Assembly (NCBI GenBank): GCA_021018995.1
Contig: CM037585.1
Coordinates: forward strand, 125,578,831-125,642,830
DNA from: Chloranthus sessilifolius
Lineage: Eukaryota > Streptophyta > Magnoliopsida > Chloranthales > Chloranthaceae
Direction: 5' to 3'
Length of the DNA: 64,000 nt
Shown here: positions 1 to 11,640 of the stretch, one piece after another
Position numbering within the stretch: the stretch's first letter is position 1
Layout of the letters: every line of letters starts with the position of its first letter
Translations under genes and position numbers: made by a program
Notes under the pieces: generated by a model
Database searches by the model: none
What the model saw: only the letters and a program-made list of their open reading frames with translations
Told to the model about the DNA's origin: nothing

Positions 1-522
1 ATACAAAAGTGACCGAAATTTTGGTCCAAAATTTTGTTCCGGTGGGGACTGAAACCGATAATTTGGACCGAAATTTCGGTCATTGCGGCCAAAATTTTGA
101 TCCTTGGTCTCAAGTGCCCCGGATCATTGGGATCCTCTATTTTGAATCAATCATATAGATGCTTTGGAGGTGCAGATCCCACCGGAGAGATGTCGTTCAT
201 GCGAATCAAAATTTGGCCGTTTGATTGTAGGCCCATGATCTTAAGATCCACTAGGTCAATGATCAGGGCAAAAAAAAAAATCTCCATCGTACCTGTCAAA
301 ATTTATCTTGTTGATGAGTCCATCATTGCAAGGGATAATAAGTAAAGAAAGCACAATATTGCAACCTCAGGTTGCATATTTGAGAGGGCTGCACTATAAA
401 TAGGTGAAACACAGGGGTGAAGTCTAAATAACAGAAATCTCCCCCGCTCTTGTTTTTCAGTTTAAAGTCTACTGCTTTAGATGCACTCTATGTAGCTCTA
501 TCTGCAGTCGCCTGATCTTCCG

Positions 523-870
523 GGGCACTTACTCTAAAAACCATTGATTACTTTGAACTAGATGATGGAGATTGTTTTTTGGCTCTAATCTTCCACCCAA
601 AGGATCTTGAGACCATGTCACACCTATCTTACGGTCAATTATCGATTACACATGACACAGATCCTAAAAAGGTAACCCTTAAGTAACATTTGAGCGCGAT
701 GTGAGTCATGTAATTTTAAAGCCACTTTTTTGAGATCCGTGCCATGTGGAATCGAAAAATGACCGTCTGAATAGGCATGTTATGATCTCAAGAACCTTTG
801 TGTGGACTATTGGAGCAACAAGCAATCTCTATCATCTGATTTAAAACAATGGTTTTTAGCATAGGTGCCC
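523..870. mobile_element. MITE, long terminal inverted repeats (family M, copy 1)
   Basis: The two ends are inverted copies of each other over roughly 60 bp. Each begins near GGGCAC, runs into CTAAAAACCATTG and then into a GATGGAGATTG-like stretch. The interior has no coding potential. Relatives with the same inner sequence lie near 1918-2272, 13240-13590 and 59888-60292. No target duplication could be recognised, so the exact ends and the superfamily are uncertain. Confidence 0.6.
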
Positions 871-931
871 ACCAAAATTCGGTGGGTGCGTTTCCAGCTA
901 CGCTTGTACTTTATACATTTGGACCAAAAAG

Positions 932-1187
932 CATAGTGCCAAATTTCGCCAAAATTCGGTGAAATTTTGTGAAATGGGGGTCAAACGAAAATTTAAGGAA
1001 ATTTTTGGTTTTCGGTATTTTTCGATACTTTTCGGTATTTTTCGGTAAATTTTTTTAAAATATAAAAAAAATATTAAATATATATTTTTAATCCCCGAAA
1101 TTTTTCCGAAAAGTATCGAAATTAATCCGAAATGTACCGAAAGGATCCCCCACCGAAAAATTCCCGAAAATGAAACTTATCACTATG
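932..1187. mobile_element. hAT-like foldback MITE, 'TTTCGG' word type
   Basis: A 256-bp element begins CATAGTG and ends CACTATG. It is flanked by the perfect 8-bp duplication CCAAAAAG (924-931 and 1188-1195). The interior is mostly repeats of TTTTTCGGTA in one half and the complementary CCGAAAA in the other, so the whole element can fold back. The 8-bp duplication and short inverted ends fit a non-autonomous hAT element. No coding sequence is present. Confidence 0.85.
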
Positions 1188-1917
1188 CCAAAAAGAAGGT
1201 ATTTTGGACGCATGTTATTCGTCACAATGAACACGACATGCAGATGTCATATAGGATCTATGACGCACACGGATCTCTGTACTCTTTAAGGGTGTCAAGT
1301 TCCACGCAGCTCTACCCTCAAAGAGTCAAACGCATCACACCAGTCTACAACCAGAAGAGCCTTTACTGTTGCATTGTTTGGGGGCCATAACCATAACACG
1401 GCGTTGTCTGATTTGGTCAACGGTCATACATACAGACGTTGTCTGGCCCCACATCATCGCCTCACACAAACAAATAAATTTTAATTGGTCCACCACCTAG
1501 CATTATGGTCAAGGCTTGACTTTTCAATTCCTGTTTCACCTTTCGAATCAGATGAAATTATCGCTATCCATCGAATACCATGAAAAGTTGACCGCCATCA
1601 ATTTCCATGAGCATTTCAAAATCCTGAAATCTTTATATTTATTGTCAAAGAGGTTAGAACTTTGAAACCAATTTTAGGCTCGTATACATTTTCGAAATCT
1701 GTCTTCCACAGCTATTAGAGCACCTGAAAATCTGTGAAACTTAGCTTTTAATTGGACTGTAAGACTAATAGCCTAATCTTATTTCATAGTTTACTCTATT
1801 TGCACCAAGAAAAATTCTAAAAGCACCACCTAGCAGCACCTATAGATGATTTGATAAATGGAGGCAGGTGGGCGCAGAGTTTGGGTACCTCTATTTGCTC
1901 CTACGGGATTAATATTA

Positions 1918-2272
1918 TGGGCGCCTACATATGAAAATCATTGATTACTTTGAATTTGATAATAGAGATTAATTTTCACCTTAATATTACATACAATTAA
2001 TGGATTTTGATACCCTGAGTGTAACATCACATGATCAGTTTTTATTTAATGTGACCCAAATCCAAAACATGTGACCCTAATATTATGTGGCACACATCAC
2101 ACTCAAATATAATTTTAAGTTTTCCTTTTGACATCAGTACCACATGAAATAAAAAACTTACCGGTTGATAATTGGCTCATGATCTCAAGATCCATTGTGT
2201 AGATTGTCCTGAAAACCGATCTCCCTCAAGATCCATGGTTTTCAAATTTTAGTTCATAAGTGCCTTTTGTAA
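1918..2272. mobile_element. MITE (family M, copy 2), degenerate
   Basis: This is a diverged relative of the element at 523-870, with a left end near GGGCGCCTACAT and an inverted right end near AAGTGCC. Related sequence (AGCACCACCTAGCAGCACC and similar) continues on both sides, at about 1795-1915 and 2275-2405. The MITE may therefore sit inside an older element. It lies within 400 bp of the AMT gene A promoter. Confidence 0.45.
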
Positions 2273-2518
2273 TCCAGTAGGTGCGAGTGGAGGTATCTTT
2301 AGAGCTTTTACAGTTTCACCCATGTAGCCCTACCTGTAGATGATTTAATGGATGAGGCAGGTGAGTGCTTTTATGGTTTTTGTGGGTGCAATAGCAAATA
2401 TAACAACCGTTTTTTAAGTGTCCAAAGTCAATCTTATTATATCTGGATGGAGAAAAAACTTGTTCATTTGATCAACTTTTCAAACTTTATATGTTTTCAG
2501 ACTTAGCCGACAACACGC

Positions 2519-2526
2519 CTATAAAA
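2519..2526 (+). promoter_or_regulatory. TATA box of AMT gene A
   Basis: CTATAAAA lies 142 bp before the start codon at 2668. This is the best TATA-like site between the upstream MITEs and the gene. Transcription from about 30 bp downstream would give a pyrimidine-rich 5' UTR of roughly 115-120 nt. Confidence 0.5.
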
Positions 2527-2667
2527 CAACCCTTTTTCCCTCTCAAGTTCTACTTTCTACGTTTCCTACCTTCTCTTCCGTGCCTTATTTAGCACCAACA
2601 CCACCACTACCACCCTATTATTATACGAAGATCTCTTAGATCTCAACCATCCAATTTGGTTTCAAAG

Positions 2668-5600
2668 ATGGCGATGTCGATCGCCTACAACGTGAGCAAT
2701 CCCTCGGTACCAGAATGGCTAAACAAAGGCGACAACGCCTGGCAGATGATCGCGGCCACTTTGGTGGGCCTCCAAAGCATGCCGGGCCTTGTGATCCTCT
2801 ATGGCAGCATGGTGAAAAAGAAATGGGCCGTTAACTCCGCCTTCATGGCCCTCTACGCCTTCGCAGCTGTCCTACTCTTCTGGGTCCTCCTTTGTTATCG
2901 CATGGCCTTCGGGGACAAGCTCCTCCCCTTCTGGGGAAAGGGTGCACCTGCACTTGGCCAAAAGTACCTAATGGGCCGGGCTGCCGTCCCCGAAAGTGAG
3001 CACCATTACAGAAACGGCACATTGGAGACGCCGATGAGCGAGCCCTTTTTCCCTATGGCTTCCCTTGTCTACTTTCAATTCACCTTTGCCGCCATCACCC
3101 TCATCCTGCTTGCGGGTGGAGTCCTTGGCCGTATGAACTTCAAGGCTTGGATGGCTTTTGTACCTCTGTGGCTCATCTTCTCCTACACAGTAGGCGCCTT
3201 TAGTCTATGGGGCGGCGGCTTTCTCTACCACTGGGGTGTCATAGATTATTCCGGCGGTTACGTCATCCACGTCTCCTCGGGGATCGCCGGGTTTACGGCG
3301 GCTTACTGGGTTAGTACTAAATTTCTCATGACTCGGTATCAGATTCCAGTGACTCAGTTGGAACTCGGTCATGGTCCAGATATTGGATCTGGTGGGTTGG
3401 GTTTTTGGTACAGTCCAAATCTTGCACACAACTGAAGCCTGGTCCAGGTTCAATTCCGGCCCAACTGGAACACATATGATCTAAGGTCCACCCCAAAGGG
3501 CATAATATAGCAGCAGTCACCTAAATCAGCGAATTTTTAAAACATTCGTGAATAATTGTTATTCAGAGAATTTTTTAAACGTTTGTGTGTTTTAAAAAAA
3601 AATTGTGAATTTGCCTTCACGGATTTTGATCAATAGATCGTATTTTTTTAAATATTTTTTAATTTTTTGCATACTTTCTAATTTTTTTTTAAAATTTTCT
3701 CCGATTTTTTCCTGAACTTAGTTGCATTTTTTCCGAATTTAATTATTGCCAAACCAAACCCTGACTTCGTGATTATGTACAGTAGGACCTGAACCTGACC
3801 TGACGATTAATAGGTTGAGTCTGGATCTGGGTTGACTCGAATCCGACTCAGACCCATTTCAAGTGTCTTGAATCTGGACCCAATTTAAAGCTGGATTAGG
3901 TCCTATGTACCCTTTTCCTGGACCTGACCCTACTGATTTGGCACCCCTTCCAAATTCCAATCCCCAATTACCCTTTAGCTATGTCCAACTCGTTGGGGCT
4001 GCGTTACTACTGATTTGACTCACTGACTTGATCTATACACCTGGATGACACAGGTGGGGCCAAGGTTAAAGAGCGACAAGGAGAGGAATCCCCCAAACAA
4101 CATACTGCTCATGCTTTGTGGGGCTGGGCTTCTATGGATGGGCTGGTCCGGTTTCAATGGTGGAGCTCCGTACGCGGCCAACATCGACTCGTCGATGGCC
4201 GTTCTCAACACCAACGTCTGTGCTGCTACCAGCCTTCTCGTCTGGACGTGTTTGGACGTTGCCTTCTTTGGAAAACCGTCAGTGATCGGAGCCGTCCAAG
4301 GGATGATCACAGGGCTAGTTTGTATTACACCAGGGGCAGGTACGTAAGAGTAACGTGGAAACTGATGGGCTCCAATGGACGGGCCTTGGCCTACACTCTC
4401 ATGACTTTCTGTAGACCCAATCGAGCCCGGGTCATTTATTAGAGAGTTCTCCGACCCAAGCCCGACCCTTCTGTGGAACTGATTCCTGCAAAAGCAAGAA
4501 TCTGGAAGCAGATCGGAGTAACACTCGGATCGGGTTTGCCAATTTTAAGCTTGCCATAATCAGTTGGGTGGGAAGTGGGTTGTTACCAAACACTTGGGCC
4601 CTATTTGGCAATCTTTTCTCAAAAACACTTTTTAAGGAAAAAATGTTAGGTGAGAAACACATTTTCCTCAAGGGCATAACAATCTCTAGCTGAAAATTGT
4701 GTTGTATTGAGAAGTTGCTTTATATGCTGCTTCTCACACAACGACACTCTCAACATGTCATATGTTCTTTCAGAAGCAACATTTGAGAAGCAAGACATGA
4801 CACACTTCTTCCCGACACTTGAAAAATGCTTACCAAACAGGGCCATGTTTGGCAACCCTTTCTCAAAAAAGCACTTTGCTTTTAAGGTGTTTTAAAGAGG
4901 TGCGCAAGATAATGCTTCTCAAATAGTGCTTCACAAAAGGGGTTGGTGGAGTTGGTATGGGACTTTGGTTTGTTACAAACAAGTCATGGGATGAGTGTTG
5001 GCATCACCCTTCCGCAATAGCAGGATGCCCCGTAAGCTGTATAAATCGTGAAATACTTGTTATATGGTGGGGATGAGGGCTTCTCTTAACAAAAAGTTCT
5101 ATCACATATTGAAAATGGTTTTCTCTGAGAAGTGCATGAGGCGGGTGAAATGCTATTTCTGAGGTGGCCAGGTTTCATGGTAAAATGTGCTTTTCACTTG
5201 GCATTTTTCTCCTGAAAAGTTGTTTTAAGGTTGCCAAACAGGGCCGTATCATAGAGCTGGAATCACTTTTGAAGGCCCAAAATTGATTCCAACCATTGCC
5301 AAATATAGTTTGGAAATTAAAGTCTCTAATTTATTTTAAAAAACACTGACAATCTCCAAATCAAGTGTCTGCTGAATTTTCTCAAATGTAATTGGTATGA
5401 ATCATCCATGTACATTTATATAGTTACATGAATTATGTAATTAAAGATGAGCCTTACAGTTACACCAAATATTTTTTTTTAACTTAAAATATATTATAAT
5501 TTATTTTATATGTTATCAGTTCATACCTTTTCAAAATTTACCACATTTTTTGTGAATCTATCCCCCCCAATTGACCCTTGCCGTATTATTGCCCAAGTCA

Positions 5601-6234
5601 ACTTTGTGACTATATTAATTGCCAAATGGTATCAATAGTATCATATATTATTATAATTTTGTTACTAATCATGGATATTTTTAAATTAATTTTCTCTGCA
5701 GGGGTGGTTCAAGGGTGGGCAGCTATGGTGATGGGTGTACTTTCAGGCAGCATTCCATGGGTCACAATGATGATCCTCCACAAGAAGTCAACGATTCTAC
5801 AGAAAGTGGACGACACTCTAGCCGTCTTCCACACGCACGCCGTGGCAGGGATATTGGGCGGGGCCCTCACCGGTCTATTCGCCGAGCCACAGCTGTGCAA
5901 TCTTTTCTTACCTGTAACCCGGTCAAGGGGTGCGTTTTACGGCGGTAGCGGTGGGGTGCAGTTCCTTAAGCAATTGGTAGCAGCTCTATTCGTCATTGGG
6001 TGGAACATAGTGTCGACGACCGTTATTTTGCTCGTTATAAGGGTGTTTATACCCTTAAGGATGCCGGAAGAGGACCTTTTGATAGGAGACGACGCGGTGC
6101 ATGGTGAAGAAGCTTACGCTCTCTGGGGTGACGGCGAGAGGTATGATTCTGCGAGGCATGGGGTGTCCTATTCCGAGGACACCACGCCCATCCGACATGT
6201 TAACGGCGCCCGAGGTGTCACCATTCAGTTGTAA
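2668..6234 (+). CDS. AMT2: Ammonium transporter, AMT2/AMT3 (MEP-like) type, gene A
   Basis: This gene encodes a plasma-membrane channel-like protein that moves ammonium/ammonia into the cell. Exons are 2668-3309, 4054-4339 and 5702-6234; introns are 744 bp (phase 0) and 1362 bp (phase 1), all GT..AG, giving 486 aa. The ATG at 2668 (MAMSIAYN) is chosen because upstream in-frame codons start only at TTG. The family core is intact: N-terminal [37 protein letters not shown], then D193 and H201 in DYSGGYVIH, which match the conserved Asp and nearby pore residues of Amt[12 protein letters not shown] carries H355, a candidate for the second pore histidine. The C-terminal tail ([28 protein letters not shown]) is the typical AMT2-type cytoplasmic gate region. 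Length is normal for the family and no stop interrupts the exons. The AMT2 versus AMT3 label needs a phylogeny. Confidence 0.95.
3310..4053 (+). other. Intron 1 of AMT gene A
   Basis: This phase 0 intron of 744 bp starts GTTAGT and ends ACACAG. About 3500-3780 is a run of T-rich AATTTTTTAAA-like sequence, possibly an old MITE, for which I found no clear ends. The matching intron of AMT gene B is only 76 bp, so this one has grown or that one has shrunk. Confidence 0.85.
4596..4844. mobile_element. GGGCC-ended MITE in AMT intron 2, copy 1
   Basis: The element begins GGGCCCTATTTGGCAA and ends TTACCAAACAGGGCC, so its ends are inverted repeats. It abuts the next element and shares its last GGGCC with it. 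The inner sequence around TTCTCAAAAACACTT recurs in the neighbour. It is non-coding. Confidence 0.65.
4840..5245. mobile_element. GGGCC-ended MITE in AMT intron 2, copy 2
   Basis: The left end GGGCCATGTTTGGCAACC pairs with the right end GGTTGCCAAACAGGGCC, an inverted repeat of about 17 bp. The shared GGGCC at 4840-4844 with copy 1 suggests that one element inserted at the end of the other, or that a composite moved as one unit. Confidence 0.7.

Positions 6235-6236
<2 letters not shown>

Positions 6237-6296
<60 letters not shown>
6237..6296 (+). repeat. (AG)n microsatellite at the start of the AMT gene A 3' UTR
   Basis: A run of about 29 AG units begins within a few bases of the TAA stop at 6232-6234, so it lies at the very start of the 3' UTR. 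It is likely to vary in length between individuals. Gene B has nothing like it. Confidence 0.95.
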
Positions 6297-6299
<3 letters not shown>

Positions 6300-8118
6300 T
6301 ACTTAATTGAGATGAATGTTTTAGTGAGATGAATATTTTTTGACCCAAAACCATCCTCCATGCTTAGTTCATGTAAGGTGTTGAGATACTTTTGTGCAAA
6401 ATACGTTCATTTACATGCTGAGATTCTTTTTCTCAACTCCTGTTTTGCGCGCTAAATTTTTTTATTGCTTTGAATCGGGCAATGGGGATTTTTTTTTTTT
6501 TTGGTTCCAATCTTTGAAACAATGGAGAAGGGATAGTGTGCCAATCCATGGCTAGATAGGCACCACTTGGGAGCCACAGGCTTGGGCGCAAGGTCGATCT
6601 AAGATCGTTAAAAAAAAGGAAATTAAAAGCATTCTACACGTTCAATAATCTAAAATGTGGAGGGTGAAACATTTGAACAATTCACGGGTCATTTTCGGTT
6701 TTTTAAACCCTAGGGATGGCGTACCCTACAAATTTTTATAGAAACCCCTATGTATAAAATTGAGCTGGACTTTTTCAACACATATCATATAGTTAATGAA
6801 GGTGGTGCAAAGGTTTGGCTATCTAAGGTCTAAACCATATTGCTTGAGCCTTAAGTTCGGGCCAGCCCAATCTGACCCATTTATTACTCGGGCCTTAGGC
6901 CCAAAACTAGCTCATTAGCAGTGGTGAAACCTTGACTTTTTGCTACGAGGCTCACCTACCCAAAAGCTTCCATTTTCTTCAAGCCGTATTTATTTCAAAG
7001 CTAAATAGTTATCCATGAAAGGAATTAGGGTGGGTGGCATATTTTTTCTTCATTCGCTAGAAGACTTGTAGTCTTGTAGAAAGTGTTCAAACTCCACATG
7101 ACTTCGACAAAGAAAACGCGTCCCAACGATGTTGAGTGTGAAATGTGAAGTATGAACTTTGATGTTCAATATCTTAAACTACAAAAATATAAGTTAATGG
7201 ACACTTCTTTTGACTTATGATATTTTTGTTTTTCTTTGAGTTTTTAACTATTTTTTTTTATTATCGGGTGTATTGACTGTTTAAACTACACAAATAAACT
7301 CATGCAATCATCAGAGATGTTGCATATGATAATTAATCAAGACCGTACAATTAATGGATCACTTCTTGGAGCGAGGATCGATATCCCTGAATCTCATCCT
7401 GTAATCAGTTGTAAGCATCTAACTAATAACCTTCTGGTAGTTTTCTTGTTGACATTAGCATCTTTTATTTAAGGGTAATGGGTTCCCGATCCAAATTTAA
7501 AGTTACGACTTTTAATCTCACACCATTGAAGTATAAATATCATTATGTCAGGTGGTGAACATTTGTTATCAATCTAAATTATCCAAGAGGTAATCTATCG
7601 TTGGAATGTGCTTCAACCCAAAGAAACATGCTTATTTGTGGATGTTAACCATCCGATTGACGAACTTAAATATCAACCATTAAAACTAAAAACAAGGATT
7701 GATTTTAAATTCCACAAATCTGATGGTTTAAATCTCCTTAAAACACCATTTTTGAGTCTGCTACACTACAATCTATGATCTATTAATTTGACGGTACGAA
7801 TCACCCTCAACTTTAACTATTGATGTTGTATGATCATTTAAAGACCATTTTGGTGCTTAAATGGCGGTCAGGAGAGTCCGGCCCTTTATTTATTTATGTA
7901 TCATTAAATTAGTTTTTGTTTAATTTTAAATTTAGGGTTAAAAGCGCATCACCTACATCAATACGTGTACTTGTTTTTTCATATGATGGACGTGTTTGAG
8001 CGATTCAAGTCGTCTAATCTATAAATTATTATGTAAAAACTGACAGTAGCCTAAATGGTGTAGTTAATTTGTTATGTGATATATTTCACCAATCCAAATC
8101 ATCAAAATGATAATTCAG
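6300..8118. other. Intergenic DNA downstream of AMT gene A
   Basis: AT-rich sequence with scattered poly-T runs. It should hold the gene A 3' UTR and polyadenylation site, but no strong signal could be picked. I found no coding region, RNA gene or recognisable mobile element with clear ends. Confidence 0.5.
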
Positions 8119-8126
8119 CATGTGAG

Positions 8127-8414
8127 CAAGGTAACATAATCGGTATCGGTCTCGAGTATCGATTTGCCAAGGAGTGATACAACTCGGCCAATACATATCA
8201 GCCTATTTTTTAAATAAAAAGAAAGAAAGAAAATCCACATCTCGGCCGAAACCGAGATGTATCGGCCGATACCCAATACGTATTGGTTGATACGGGCTCG
8301 TATCGGCTGATACAGTATTTGATATCCGAGTTGGGATGCCGATATGTATCAGGCAGATACATATCGATTTGCCGAGAAACATACATATCGGTATCGGTCA
8401 ATTTTGATACCATG
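8127..8414. mobile_element. hAT-like foldback MITE, 'TATCGGCCGATA' word type, copy 1
   Basis: A 288-bp element begins CAAGGTAAC and ends GATACCATG. The 8-bp duplication CATGTGAG is perfect (8119-8126 and 8415-8422). The interior is a chain of the palindromic words TATCGG, CCGATA and ATACGTAT. It is non-coding and shares its words and plan with 9131-9352, 16351-16623 and 51293-51521. Confidence 0.85.
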
Positions 8415-8506
8415 CATGTGAGTACCCTAAAATGAGTGCCCATGGGAAGATTCTAAGAAATTTATAATCAAACTTTAACAAAAACTATTGTTCATCTTTT
8501 TTTTTT

Positions 8507-8913
8507 GGTAGCCATTACTTCCACATGCATTTCATGTGATTGCATCGGATTGCACCGAATTTAAAAGAAAGATTTACAAGTTTGGCGGCCTCTACTATGT
8601 GAAAACACCATCTAATCTGTTTGATTTGAAGGCTATGATTTAAAGATATCAATTGCAAAAGATTGGAACAAAATATAATTTTCATCATTTGATTAAATGG
8701 AGTCAAAGGCTATTATAATTCAGCAGTTGACTATAATATATTATTTGACAAGTATAGTGTTTTACTCTAATTTTATATATCAGAGATCTATTGATTATGA
8801 ACTTCAAATTAGCCGTCCCATATTGTATTTTTACATCACATATCCCTAAAATACCAAGTCTTTCTTTAAATTCGAAGCAATCAATTAACAAATGCGTAGA
8901 AGTAATGTCTCCC
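8507..8913. mobile_element. Long-TIR MITE (Mutator-like), copy 1
   Basis: The ends are inverted copies, from GTAGCCATTACTT on the left to AAGTAATGTCTCCC on the right, and continue inward past a TGATTGCA-like stretch. It sits between runs of T, so a target duplication of about 9 T is possible but cannot be proved here. Its twin at 13600-13999 has a clear duplication. It is non-coding. Confidence 0.7.
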
Positions 8914-9130
8914 TTTTTTTTTTGTTATAAAAATTGTTCATCTATTCCTATTGACGTAGGTGATGGTATGATACCATATAATTAATAGGGCAAAATTTAT
9001 TGACCAGCCCTTAAGTTCCGTACTCTTTTTCAAAGACCCTGCTAGTATTTCGCATTTGTTGACCTGCCCTTAAATAAGGGAACACAGTTTTCCAAAAACA
9101 GGTGACACTAATAGACAACATGGTTTTAAG

Positions 9131-9352
9131 CATGGATTAAAGTTTCGTCCGATATCGGTCATCGATACATATCGGATGATACGTATCGGTATCAGACCCT
9201 ACCAATACGGTACATTAAATGTATTATATCATTCATTCTCATTCAAATACCGGATGATACATTCAATGTATCATCCGATACGGTCCGATACTTATACGTA
9301 TCGGTTTTGGGCTCGGATGATACGTTTCGAGAAAGTGAGATTTTGACCCATG
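9131..9352. mobile_element. hAT-like foldback MITE, 'TATCGG' word type, copy 2
   Basis: A 222-bp element begins CATGGATTAAAG and ends TTTTGACCCATG, flanked by the perfect duplication GTTTTAAG (9123-9130 and 9353-9360). The interior repeats CCGATAC, ATACGTATCGG and GATGATAC words. The right flank continues into GAGACGTCTC-type words, probably an older related element that served as the target. Confidence 0.85.
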
Positions 9353-9360
9353 GTTTTAAG

Positions 9361-11159
9361 TCTCGATCGAGACGGACGAGACGTCTCATGGGCCTAACGG
9401 AGACGAGATCTTGCTGTAATTTGTTCCGAGATGCAACCTCATAGATACTACTTTTATATTAGAATTTATTTACAGTTTCATACTTGTACACTATAAAAAA
9501 TATATTATTCATCCTTTTTATACACTAATACTATTTTATATTATCATAATTTATTTATGTGATAATTTTGTAAATAGTTATCACACAGCTTCATATTAGT
9601 CGATTACAAGGGGGTTGACTCTGTAAACTTTTGGCCAAAGATAAAACTCTCAACTTCTCAGTTCTTAATCATAACATGACACATAATGTTACTAATCCAA
9701 ATAGTTGACGTGACACAACATCTTCTGATGACCTTAGTATAACCAAAAAAAACTAACTAGCCATTGGAGAATCTGCACCATCAAATCCAAGCTCTTCAAA
9801 TTAAATCCCACGTTAGATATAACAGTTGTCCATATTAAACTTTCCAAGCCAAATAGGTGGAATCTTATGATGAGTATGTTCTTTTGGCTGGGTCAGTTTA
9901 TGTAGTTTTTGGCCACTTTGAAGATTTGAATTGATTTAAAATGTGTGCCATGTTATACTATTTCGATTAAGAGCAGGACAAAGAGGGTTTTATCTCCACT
10001 CGAGGGTGACCAAAGTCAATTTACCTATAGAATAACTCTCTAAGAGGCCCGTGCATGTATTATAAATATCTCCAACTAAAAGCAAAACCTTAATTTTTTA
10101 TTTTTTTGAAAAAAGCTACATACTGCTAATGTATCAATCAAACACTACCTAATATGCTGTCTCATCTATCCTAAGTGGAAATGAGTGGAGAAATATAACT
10201 CATAATTCTAACCACAAATAGCTGAGATAAGGTGACAATGCGATAAAGACATGTCACATCTTAAACACTATCTTATTTTTAAATAAGAATGTCGTGCATA
10301 TATTAATACATGAAATTACTGCAACCATGGGATACTAGACCATTCCTCTATATTGAAATGAAATTTGTTTATGCTAGGCCACAATAAATTAGAAGTACTT
10401 TTTGTTTGATATCTAAGTTTGTGTATATATGGCATAGCTCTCTGTTAGCCCTGCTATAATATAGTTCACCTATTTTAGTAAGTTTTCATCCTCTTTGTTA
10501 ACATCTTGCTACTTGTTTTAGCATGAATCCGTGCTCCTTAATAATTTCTTGTATAATAAAATTTTATACAAGATTTACCTATTAACAGGGGCTAGTAGAA
10601 AACTATGCCATACACAACTTAATTTAGTATAATAGGGGGAGTGGGTGTTTCATAGACGTTAATAGTAGTTTTATTGTTGTTTTTTTAATTATCGACAAGT
10701 GAAACCTCTCAAAGGACTAATTTGATTTATTATGACCTAAAAAATTTGCTGTAATTGAATTTGAAAACCAAAATAATTTTTTTTGAAAACTACAAAGCTG
10801 ACAAATAAATGAATTAAGAGCAACACTATAGTCGCTTCTTATTTTAACCTAACAGGTAAGCTGGGATTGACCAATCCCAAATCATAAACTCACGCAAAGA
10901 AAAGTGCATTTAAAAGTATCTCCCTATATAGATTACTAAAAATCTATTTAAAAAAGGATAGAAATTTGATGAAAAACAAATTAGAGAATCAATGTAAGCA
11001 CATGAATTGAGGTAAGGGGTTTATATCTCATGCTTCCTTACTGAAAAAAGATATACTCATTTAAGCCTATACTTCCACTGTATACTGTCAATAATGAGGT
11101 TTTGATAAGACAAACTCTAGGATACAACGATTCACATGTGGTCACCACTTACTAATAAT
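9361..11159. other. AT-rich intergenic DNA
   Basis: The first 60 bp hold GAGACGTCTC-type palindromic words from a truncated foldback element. The remainder is AT-rich, with no open reading frame of note, no RNA gene and no element with recognisable ends. Confidence 0.45.
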
Positions 11160-11312
11160 CACTACAAAAATAAGGTGTATTAGCGGCACTTGCTGTTAAG
11201 GTAATTTTTGGTAGCGGCAAGACTAATAGCGGCAGTTTTTGGTAGCGACAGGACTAATAGCGGCAGTTTTTGGTTAAAAAAACTGCCACTAATAGTCTTA
11301 TTTTTTGTAGTG
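11160..11312. mobile_element. Miniature CACTA element
   Basis: The 153-bp element begins CACTACAAAAATAAG and ends with the inverted TTATTTTTTGTAGTG. A 3-bp duplication AAT flanks it (11157-11159 and 11313-11315), as expected for CACTA (En/Spm) transposons. The inside is built of TAGCGGCAGTTTTTGGT units in direct order, plus one inverted copy (AACTGCCACTAATAG), so it can form a hairpin. It is non-autonomous. Confidence 0.88.
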
Positions 11313-11640
11313 AATTTAATTGCCCTCCCAAACACAGATATCTCAAGTATGTTCTTACCGAGAAATGTATTAAAAATAAAACACATAAATCTTGATGAAT
11401 TCTCCTACAAATTTTTGAAGTGATTTTAAGACAATGATTTGTACTTATTTATGGCGCGTGTAGGGGTATATACACCATTGATGAAATAAATAGTTAGGGA
11501 CACAAGGTTGTCTAAGGGTCTTTTGGTTTAAAGTAACGGTCAAAATCAATGGAAGAAACTCATATTTTTGGATGAAATGATGTACAATTATTTAAAATTT
11601 AAACTTTTTTAAATTTGGAGAACCAAATTTTTTATAAAAA
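11313..11640. other. Intergenic DNA
   Basis: AT-rich sequence without coding potential. Nothing recognisable apart from the CACTA target site at its left edge. Confidence 0.4.

Larger units (their letters stand above)
4340..5701 (+). other. Intron 2 of AMT gene A, carrying two MITEs
   Basis: This phase 1 intron runs from GTACGT to a CTCTGCAG acceptor. Most of it is occupied by the two GGGCC-ended elements at 4596-4844 and 4840-5245; the rest is AT-rich. The matching intron of gene B is only 100 bp. Confidence 0.85.

Noticed and set aside
34-345. 103-codon frame at the left edge
   Set aside because: No recognisable domain, repeat-like AAATTTTGG words, and no supporting splice or start context.
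2656-2667. Start of AMT gene A four codons upstream
   Set aside because: That frame opens at TTG. The ATG at 2668 gives the N-terminus expected for the family.
6101-6310. Open frame ending in a long RERERE stretch
   Set aside because: It is an off-frame reading of AMT exon 3 running into the AG microsatellite.
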